Below, piece by piece: positions 6,698 through 12,016 of a stretch of DNA of 12,016 nt. The position numbers and the translations under genes are program-made. The stretch is taken from the NCBI GenBank assembly GCA_964617385.1, contig CAZTYX010000047.1, positions 1 through 12,016 of the forward strand. The letters run 5' to 3'. The notes under the pieces were generated by a model, which saw only the letters and a program-made list of their open reading frames with translations, was not told the DNA's origin and did not search any database. This DNA comes from JADHMP01 sp964617385. GTDB lineage: Bacteria > Bacteroidota > Bacteroidia > Flavobacteriales > Flavobacteriaceae. Numbering within the stretch: the stretch's first letter is position 1; each line of letters opens with the position of its first letter.

Positions 6698-8905
6698 CTA
6701 TTTTCGATTGATTTTATCTATACCCTGAATGCGGTGTAAGCTTTTAATCAGTTTATTGAGAACGGTTTGATTTTTAACACTCATTTTCAATTCTCCCGTA
6801 AAATAGTTGTCTTCGGTGTCAAAATTAATTTTAGTAATGTAAACCTGTTTGTTGTCTGAAATGGTACGTGTCACTTCATTTACGAGGCCCAAGTTGTCGA
6901 TACCGCTCAAATGCAGGGTTACAGGAAAATCTTCGGCAGAAGAGTCAACCCATTTGGCAGAAACAATTCGATAGGCAAAATTGGATTGTAAGGCAAGGGC
7001 ATTTGGACATTCTTTTTTGTGCACTTTAATGCCTTCATTGATGGTAATAAACCCAAAAACAGCGTCGCCGGGAATAGGATTACAACAAACCGCAAAGGTA
7101 TGTGCCAATGTTTGTTTTTCTTTTCCAAAAACAAGGGTGTCAAATTTTTCAGTAATCTGATCTTGCTCTTCTACATTAACCAGGTTTTGGGGTTTTTTTG
7201 AAATACGTTTTTTGAAAAAATTCAGCAGGGTGTTGTTATAAGCCGTTGCAAACTCCTTTAATTGTATGTTGGACAGGGTGCCCGAGCCCACCCGATAAAA
7301 AAGATCTTGGGCAGATTCCAATTTAAAATAGCGCATCATATAATTGATGGCTTTTTCATTGAGGTTAATTTTTAATTGCTTAAGTTTTCTGCGCAAAACT
7401 TCTTTGCCTTCTTCCACCACTTGTTTCCGTTCTTCATTAAGTGTGGCTTTAATAATGGAACGTGCTCTAGCGGTTTTGACAAAATCCAACCAGTTAGAAG
7501 ACGGTTTGCTGTTTGCGGAAGTGATTACGTCTACCTGATCACCACTTTTTAGAACTTTACTCAAGGGCACCAATCGACCGTTTACACGAACGCCTCGTGT
7601 TTGTTGTCCAATTTCAGAGTGTATGGCAAAGGCAAAATCTAAGGCAGTGGCTCCTTGAGGTAAAGATTTTAAATCGCCTTTTGGAGTAAAAACAAAAATT
7701 TCTTTTGAATACAAGTTGAGTTTAAAATCTTCAACAAAATCAACAGCATTTCCTGTGTTGTTTTCCAACACCTCTTGAAGTTTATTCAGCCAATCTTCGA
7801 TGCCAATGTCTTTCTGGGCCCCCTGTTTGTATTTATAATGTGCAGCATACCCTTTTTCGGCAATCTCGTGCATACGTTCTGAACGAATTTGAACTTCAAC
7901 CCATTTGTTTTGTGGCCCCATAACCGTAATATGAAGTGCTTCATAACCGTTTGATTTTGGGGCTGTTATCCAATCTCTTAACCGAGTGGGATTGGGTGTA
8001 AAATGATCGGTGATGATTGAATATATTTTCCAAGCAATCAGTTTTTCCTTTGGGCGTTGTGCTTGATAAACAATTCGAACAGCAAATTTATCATAGACTT
8101 GCTCAAAGCTGATGTTTTGCTTTTGCATCTTTCTATGAATTGAATATATGGATTTAGCGCGCCCCTTTATGTCGTATTTTAAACGCTCTTTGTTTAACGC
8201 ACTACGCACAAATTCTTCAAACGATTTTATATAATTGTCTTGGGCATCTTTTGAAGCTTCAACTTTTTCTTTAATGGCTTCATAGCGTAGAGTTTCAGTA
8301 TATTTTAAACTGAGGTCCTCGAGTTCACTTTTGATGTTATAAAGACCAATGCGATGGGCAAGGGGGGCGTAAATATATAGTGTTTCGGAGGCAATTTTCA
8401 CTTGCTTATATTCCGGCATAGCATCCATGGTTTGCATGTTGTGCAGCCGGTCGGCAATTTTGATGATGATAACCCGAATATCATCATTCAAAGTGAGGAG
8501 CATTTTTCTAAAATTTTCCGCCTGAAGCGAAATGTTTTTGTCTTTTTTGAGGTGTGAAATTTTGGTTAGTCCATGAACAATTTTGGCAACGGTATTGCCC
8601 ATCATTCGCTCAATGTCTTCTAGCGTAATGGCACTGTCTTCTACCACATCATGCAGCAAAGCAGCGGCAATAGAAGTGGCGTCTAAACCAATTTGTTGTG
8701 CCACAATCTTGGCCACACTAATGGGATGAAAAATATAGGCCTCCCCAGATTTTCTGCGTTGGTCTTTATGTGCCTCTACGGCCACATCAAAAGCACTACG
8801 AATCAGTTTTTTGTCTTCTTGCGACAAACTTTGATAACTGATGCGCAGCAGTTCTTTGTATTGCTTGGCAATCTCTTTTTTTTCTATTTCTTCTTCGATC
8901 AACAT
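6698..8905 (-). CDS. spoT: Bifunctional (p)ppGpp synthetase/hydrolase, RelA/SpoT family (Rel)
   Basis: A 735-residue long RSH enzyme controlling the stringent-response alarmone (p)ppGpp. Domains in order: an N-terminal HD hydrolase (about 38-190) with His60, the His85-Asp86 pair in LLHDVVEDS and Asp152 in KIADRLHNM; a synthetase (about 245-365) with GRAKSIYS at 248-255, Asp272, APKSNGYEALH at 315-325 and Glu338 in VEVQIR; a TGS domain (about 402-462); a helical and zinc-finger-like region with Cys607, Cys608 and Cys633; and a C-terminal ACT domain (about 660-735). RLRD at 308-311 matches the RxKD type of bifunctional enzymes with Lys replaced by Arg, rather than the acidic ExDD motif of synthesis-only RelA. 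Both active sites look intact. It starts 19 bases after trmH, with GGGAG about 6 bases before the ATG as a possible weak ribosome-binding site. Confidence 0.97.
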   Translation of the reverse strand: MLIEEEIEKKEIAKQYKELLRISYQSLSQEDKKLIRSAFDVAVEAHKDQRRKSGEAYIFHPISVAKIVAQQIGLDATSIAAALLHDVVEDSAITLEDIERMMGNTVAKIVHGLTKISHLKKDKNISLQAENFRKMLLTLNDDIRVIIIKIADRLHNMQTMDAMPEYKQVKIASETLYIYAPLAHRIGLYNIKSELEDLSLKYTETLRYEAIKEKVEASKDAQDNYIKSFEEFVRSALNKERLKYDIKGRAKSIYSIHRKMQKQNISFEQVYDKFAVRIVYQAQRPKEKLIAWKIYSIITDHFTPNPTRLRDWITAPKSNGYEALHITVMGPQNKWVEVQIRSERMHEIAEKGYAAHYKYKQGAQKDIGIEDWLNKLQEVLENNTGNAVDFVEDFKLNLYSKEIFVFTPKGDLKSLPQGATALDFAFAIHSEIGQQTRGVRVNGRLVPLSKVLKSGDQVDVITSANSKPSSNWLDFVKTARARSIIKATLNEERKQVVEEGKEVLRRKLKQLKINLNEKAINYMMRYFKLESAQDLFYRVGSGTLSNIQLKEFATAYNNTLLNFFKKRISKKPQNLVNVEEQDQITEKFDTLVFGKEKQTLAHTFAVCCNPIPGDAVFGFITINEGIKVHKKECPNALALQSNFAYRIVSAKWVDSSAEDFPVTLHLSGIDNLGLVNEVTRTISDNKQVYITKINFDTEDNYFTGELKMSVKNQTVLNKLIKSLHRIQGIDKINRK

Positions 8906-8919
8906 AGTACTCCCTTGCT

Positions 8920-8945
8920 CAAATTTACAAAGAATCCTTTAGCAA
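8920..8945 (-). promoter_or_regulatory. Possible internal promoter for spoT
   Basis: The minus strand carries TAAATTTG (8927-8920), an exact TAnnTTTG match whose first three bases are the trmH stop codon, and an upstream TTG (8945-8943) inside the trmH 3' end. The 15-base spacing is shorter than the usual 17-23, so the call is weak. If real, transcription would begin near 8913, just upstream of the spoT ATG, letting spoT be expressed apart from trmH. Confidence 0.25.
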
Positions 8946-9731
8946 ACCATTTTTACTTAAGGCTTCATACATCAAAATTCCAGCCGAAACGGATAGATTT
9001 AAAGAATCTATATCGGTTGCCATTGGAATTTTAATAATATCTGTGGCTTGTGTTAACCACATAGGACTTACACCACGGTCTTCGCTTCCCACCACTAGTG
9101 CACAGGGAAGGGGATAGTCATAGGACATACTGGATGTATAGTTGTCAGCCAAGGCTGCAGTGGCTACAGTAAAATGATGTTCTTTTAAAAAAGAAAGAAT
9201 TTCTGCTGCGCTAGATACAGCAATAGGCATAAAAAATAGTCCGCCCAAACTAGAACGAATCACGTTAGGGTTATACAAATCGGTTTTAGGATCTGCAATC
9301 AGAATAGCATCCCATCCCAATCCTGCTGCGGTTCGTAAAAGCGCCCCAATATTTCCCGGTTTTTCGGCTCCTTCTACCACCATAACCAATGATTTTGAAG
9401 AAATTTTAAGAGCCTCAAGCGGGTGTTCTTTCTGAATTCCTAGGGCCACCATTTGGATGGTGTTCGAACGCATAGCCACTTTGTTCAGAAGTGAGGCTGG
9501 CAGTTCATATTGTTTACCTCCTGTTTGATTAAAAATTTGTTTTGTATTGGAATCTAATACAACATCTTCTTGTATATAGAAAGCTTCAAGGATATAGCCT
9601 GCTGCAATGGCACGCAAAATTTCTCTTTCGCCTTCTACCACAAAGCGCCCACTTTCCTTTCGATATTTTGATTTTTGCAGTAGTTTTTGGAGGCGTTTTA
9701 TTTCTGGATTTTGTGGACTGCTTAGGCGCAT
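8925..9731 (-). CDS. SpoU/TrmH-family RNA 2'-O-methyltransferase
   Basis: A 268-residue SPOUT-class enzyme that transfers a methyl group from S-adenosylmethionine to a ribose 2'-hydroxyl of tRNA or rRNA. Residues 1-100 form the N-terminal substrate-binding domain typical of RlmB/TrmH relatives (SPQNPEIKRLQKLL near 5-18, FVVEGEREI near 30-38). The C-terminal domain shows the three SpoU motifs: VEGAEKPGNIGALLRTA (119-135) with the conserved Asn and Arg, LVVGSEDRGVSP (212-223), and IKIPMATDIDSLNLSVSAGI (233-252) with the conserved SLNLSVS, which form the knotted cofactor site. The exact target nucleotide cannot be decided from sequence. It heads the run trmH-spoT-fur-purA and starts 62 bases after the DUF3810 gene. 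An imperfect TACCTTGG at 9751-9744 lacks a correctly spaced TTG, so I call no promoter. Confidence 0.94.
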   Translation of the reverse strand: MRLSSPQNPEIKRLQKLLQKSKYRKESGRFVVEGEREILRAIAAGYILEAFYIQEDVVLDSNTKQIFNQTGGKQYELPASLLNKVAMRSNTIQMVALGIQKEHPLEALKISSKSLVMVVEGAEKPGNIGALLRTAAGLGWDAILIADPKTDLYNPNVIRSSLGGLFFMPIAVSSAAEILSFLKEHHFTVATAALADNYTSSMSYDYPLPCALVVGSEDRGVSPMWLTQATDIIKIPMATDIDSLNLSVSAGILMYEALSKNGLLKDSL

Positions 9732-9793
9732 GAAATTTTTATACCAAGGTAGCGTTTTCTACACAATTATTGTATCGCCTCCACATTTTATTT

Positions 9794-10852
9794 TTAGTGT
9801 TCTACCAAAAATCCAACCAAATCAGAATATCTTTTTATTCCCTTTTTTTGACCGTTTGCTTTTAAAAATTGATGATAGAATTGTTTGAAAAAAGGTTCTA
9901 AGGGGTTTTCGAATTGTTTCCAAAATGTAGCCAAACGTTCAAAATTTCTCAATAATCCGGGTTTCATTTGTTGTCTTATTTCTTTGGCTGCTTCTTGATT
10001 CAACCGATACAAATCAGAATAAAGATACCGTACGGCAAACGAATGCGCGGCATAGCGTAAATAGGTGTCTGGGTGATTGGCTAGGGTGTAGTAGGCCATA
10101 AAATTGGCTTCATCTTCGGCGGCAATGCCCCACTGGTGTGCCATTTCATGCGCGGCGGTAGTCACAAAACCCAAAGGGGGTTGAAGGCTGTTGGTTTGTG
10201 ATTCCAATGTAAAGGGATTCAGATAACCGCCATAGCCAGCATAGCTTAAGGGGAGACTCCACAAACTTGTTTTGCCTTTAGGGAAACATTTTTTGGGGGC
10301 TTTAAAAGGGACGTTATAATTTTCTTGAATAAGCTCCATCAGTTGTTTTTTGGAATAGGGTGGCAGTACAGCCACACTGTCTGAGGCGCTCAAGCGTTGG
10401 TGTAATTGATGGGTCTGATTCAGATGGTAGTGTAAGGTTTTTATTAGGCTTTCTTCCGAGTACTTCAAAGAGAAATTCATTTTTTGATGGAGGGGAATAC
10501 GAAAATAATTGAGTCCCCAATTCAAATAGAATAAAAAATGAAAGAGCGAAACTATAAGGATTAGGTTTGAAAAAACCCACCCCCACCAATGTGGTTTGTA
10601 TTTCAGGTAGTGAAAGAATTGATATATAAAATAGACAATTACTATAGCATAAAGAAGATCGCCCACAGAGAATGGAAATATTCCAAAGAAATGACTTTCT
10701 ACTCCAAATAACAGAGGGTAGATACGTGAACTGTAATGGGTTTCAACCCACTCAGGATGATCCCGAAGAATACGTAAACAAAATAATTGAAGGACCAAAA
10801 AAACAAGCCACGGTAGCGGTTTTTGAGAAGTGTAAAAAAACCTCGAGCGCAT
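9794..10852 (-). CDS. DUF3810 membrane protein with HExxH metallopeptidase-like motif
   Basis: A 352-residue protein matching the DUF3810 family in length, topology and motifs. Three hydrophobic segments lie near 13-30, 60-83 and 91-115, and the rest forms one large soluble domain. The core of that domain is TTAAHEMAHQWGIAAEDEAN at 231-250, containing an HExxH motif (His235, Glu236, His239) with Glu246 or Glu248 as possible third zinc ligand, an arrangement seen in gluzincin-type peptidases. It is preceded by SYAGYGGYLNPFTLESQTNS at 203-222, another conserved-looking block. Peptidase activity is an inference: the family is still named as unknown function, and no substrate is known. The side of the membrane holding the domain cannot be fixed by eye. 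The gene starts 14 bases after the isomerase gene and is probably cotranscribed with it; I saw no terminator in the 62-base gap that follows. Confidence 0.88.
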   Translation of the reverse strand: MRSRFFYTSQKPLPWLVFLVLQLFCLRILRDHPEWVETHYSSRIYPLLFGVESHFFGIFPFSVGDLLYAIVIVYFIYQFFHYLKYKPHWWGWVFSNLILIVSLFHFLFYLNWGLNYFRIPLHQKMNFSLKYSEESLIKTLHYHLNQTHQLHQRLSASDSVAVLPPYSKKQLMELIQENYNVPFKAPKKCFPKGKTSLWSLPLSYAGYGGYLNPFTLESQTNSLQPPLGFVTTAAHEMAHQWGIAAEDEANFMAYYTLANHPDTYLRYAAHSFAVRYLYSDLYRLNQEAAKEIRQQMKPGLLRNFERLATFWKQFENPLEPFFKQFYHQFLKANGQKKGIKRYSDLVGFLVEH

Positions 10853-10866
10853 GGCTTGGCGTTGGG

Positions 10867-11949
10867 TTATTCGTTCACAGCTCCAACCACTTCCACTTCA
10901 AATATCAAATCTGATTGTGGAGGAATAGGTCCGCCACCCTGCGCTCCATAAGCTATTGTATAGGGTAAAAAAAGTGTGGCTTTATCACCAATATTCAACA
11001 AACGGAGCCCTTCTTTGAAACCTTCAATAAGTTGGGCATCGGGATCAACAGGCGCGGGTAGTGGGATATATTGCCCCGCCATTTTTCTGTTTTCATTCAC
11101 CATATCATAGGCTTCTGCCACACTCAAAAGACTGGTGTCTAAAAGGGTGCCATCAACAAAATATACAGCATAATGAACCTCCACTGCTTTTTGGGTATTC
11201 ACAGCGGCGCCTTTGCCTTTCTCAGTGATGAGGTATTGCAATCCGCTGCTAGTGGTTTTAGACATTGGCTTAAGGCGTTCAAATGCAGCTACTTTTTCAG
11301 CTTGAATTTGAGCTCTATTGGCAGCTCGCGCTGCCTCTGCTTCTTTTTTAGCTTCGAAATGTGAAGCAAATAATTTGGGTGCGTCAAATTTTTTGGCCTC
11401 TTTTCCTTTTCGAATGATTTCAATGGTTTTGATGGTGTCGTTTTGTGCGATGCTGTCCACCACATTTTGTCCTTCCACCACGTGGCCAAAAACGGTGTGT
11501 TTGCCATCCAACCAAGGTGTCGCTTTATGGGTAATAAAAAACTGACTTCCATTGGTGCCGGGTCCGGCATTGGCCATTGATAAAATGCCTGGCCCACTGT
11601 GTTGCAAATCTGTAATTTCATCTTCAAATTGATAGCCTGGGCCTCCCGAACCTGTTGCTGTGGGGTCGCCCCCTTGAATCATAAAATCGGCAATAACGCG
11701 GTGAAAAAGAATGCCGTCGTAATATTTTTTACCTTTGTAAGCGCCATCAACCATGGGGTTAGTCCCTTCACTAAGGGATACAAAATTGGCTACTGTGAGA
11801 GGCGTTTTTTCACTTTCTAACTTTAAAAGAATATTGCCTTTGTTTGTTTCTATAGAAGCAAAGAGACCATTCTCTAGGTCTGGATATTGCGATTTGCATT
11901 GCATGAGAAGTATTGCCAGGGGTAGCCAAGCTAAATAATGAAGTTTCAT
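10867..11949 (-). CDS. Lipoprotein peptidyl-prolyl isomerase, cyclophilin fused to FKBP domain
   Basis: A 360-residue envelope folding catalyst with two unrelated proline-isomerase domains. The N-terminus is a lipoprotein signal (WLPLAILLMQCKS) with Cys18 as lipidation site. The cyclophilin domain covers about 28-180 and keeps the catalytic set: Arg84 in FHRVI, FMIQGGD at 89-95, GPGTNGSQFFIT at 129-140, and WLDGKHTVFG at 146-155 with Trp146 and His151. A charged Ala/Glu/Lys-rich helical linker spans about 183-226. The FKBP domain covers about 235-357, with Tyr260, Asp271 in DGTLLDTS, IAYG at 332-335 and IPPQSDLIFEVEVV at 342-355. Phe311 replaces the usual core Trp. A roughly 17-residue insertion relative to human FKBP12 lies between Asp271 and Phe311. 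The ATG lies 3 bases after the upstream gene's stop, so the two are almost certainly cotranscribed. Confidence 0.95.
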   Translation of the reverse strand: MKLHYLAWLPLAILLMQCKSQYPDLENGLFASIETNKGNILLKLESEKTPLTVANFVSLSEGTNPMVDGAYKGKKYYDGILFHRVIADFMIQGGDPTATGSGGPGYQFEDEITDLQHSGPGILSMANAGPGTNGSQFFITHKATPWLDGKHTVFGHVVEGQNVVDSIAQNDTIKTIEIIRKGKEAKKFDAPKLFASHFEAKKEAEAARAANRAQIQAEKVAAFERLKPMSKTTSSGLQYLITEKGKGAAVNTQKAVEVHYAVYFVDGTLLDTSLLSVAEAYDMVNENRKMAGQYIPLPAPVDPDAQLIEGFKEGLRLLNIGDKATLFLPYTIAYGAQGGGPIPPQSDLIFEVEVVGAVNE

Positions 11950-11952
11950 GAG

Positions 11953-12016
11953 CTATTGGGTTTGTTTTTTAATGATTGTATCTAGGCTAATTTCAAATCG
12001 AAGGGGTTGGTTAATG
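11953..12016 (-). CDS. 3' end of an upstream gene, possibly the FKBP-type gliding protein GldI
   Basis: The last 20 codons and TAG stop of a gene entering from the right edge. The readable end is INQPLRFEISLDTIIKKQTQ. The segment INQPLRFEISLDTI resembles the final beta strand of FKBP-type isomerases (compare the IPPQSDLIFEVEVV end of the next gene). In flavobacteria the FKBP-type lipoprotein GldI often lies next to this kind of isomerase, so gldI is a reasonable guess, but 20 residues cannot prove it. The stop codon lies only 3 bases before the next ATG, which supports this frame as the true reading frame. Confidence 0.65.
   Translation of the reverse strand, partial: INQPLRFEISLDTIIKKQTQ

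Noticed and set aside
8693..9034. A 113-codon plus-strand frame spanning the spoT-trmH junction
   Set aside because: Both genes beneath it are well-supported on the other strand; the Phe-rich translation looks like the complement of AT-rich coding sequence.
9741..9754. TACCTTGG before trmH as a -7 element
   Set aside because: It has one mismatch to TAnnTTTG, and the only upstream TTG lies 12 bases away, too close.
9763..9773. An 11-base inverted repeat (ACAAT-T-ATTGT) in the gap before trmH, considered as an operator or terminator
   Set aside because: The arms are only 5 bases, no T-run follows on either strand, and such a repeat is expected by chance in AT-rich DNA.
11289..11627. A 112-codon minus-strand frame inside the isomerase gene
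   Set aside because: It is an out-of-frame shadow of the cyclophilin and linker region and has no start signal or domain of its own.
1..12016. Search for tRNA or rRNA genes, CRISPR arrays, insertion sequences, phage genes, toxin-antitoxin pairs or defence genes
   Set aside because: No repeat array, transposase motif, tRNA-like fold or foreign-looking segment was seen; coding is dense and uniform on one strand.

Overview
The window reads as ordinary chromosome of a Bacteroidetes bacterium, most likely class Flavobacteriia. Evidence: moderately AT-rich DNA; a cyclophilin-FKBP fused lipoprotein; a DUF3810 membrane protein; a long OstA/LptA-like protein overlapping a class III aminotransferase; a TPR protein next to a DUF368 transporter; Bacteroidetes-type promoter elements (TTG, then TAnnTTTG); and weak or absent Shine-Dalgarno sequences. 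Genus cannot be fixed from the sequence alone.

All genes lie on the minus strand, so transcription runs from high to low coordinates. The largest gene-free gap is 99 bases. No RNA gene, insertion sequence, CRISPR array, phage gene or broken gene was seen. Region 1 (12016 to about 9794): the last 20 codons of a gene, possibly gldI; 3 bases later a lipoprotein with two peptidyl-prolyl isomerase domains; then a DUF3810 membrane protein with an HExxH zinc-protease-like motif. Region 2 (9731 to 4944): a SpoU/TrmH-type RNA methyltransferase, a bifunctional RelA/SpoT alarmone enzyme, a Fur-family repressor lacking the usual structural zinc cysteines, and adenylosuccinate synthetase (purA), spaced 15-26 bases apart. 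Region 3 (4930 to 2100): an exported OstA/LptA-like protein 13 bases after purA, joined by an ATGA overlap to a PLP-dependent class III aminotransferase. Region 4 (2000 to 1): a TPR-only protein and the N-terminal 184 residues of a DUF368 protein, running off the left edge.

Two themes stand out. One is stringent response and nucleotide metabolism: spoT makes and degrades (p)ppGpp, and PurA of other bacteria is a direct ppGpp target. The other is envelope building: periplasmic folding catalysts, LPS export (LptA-like) and, by recent family-level knowledge, recycling of undecaprenyl phosphate (DUF368). The content is mostly conserved housekeeping genes; I found no convincing novel defence or mobile system. 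The points most worth following are the DUF3810 protease-like protein, the spoT-fur-purA grouping with its atypical Fur, and the aminotransferase coupled to the LptA-like gene.
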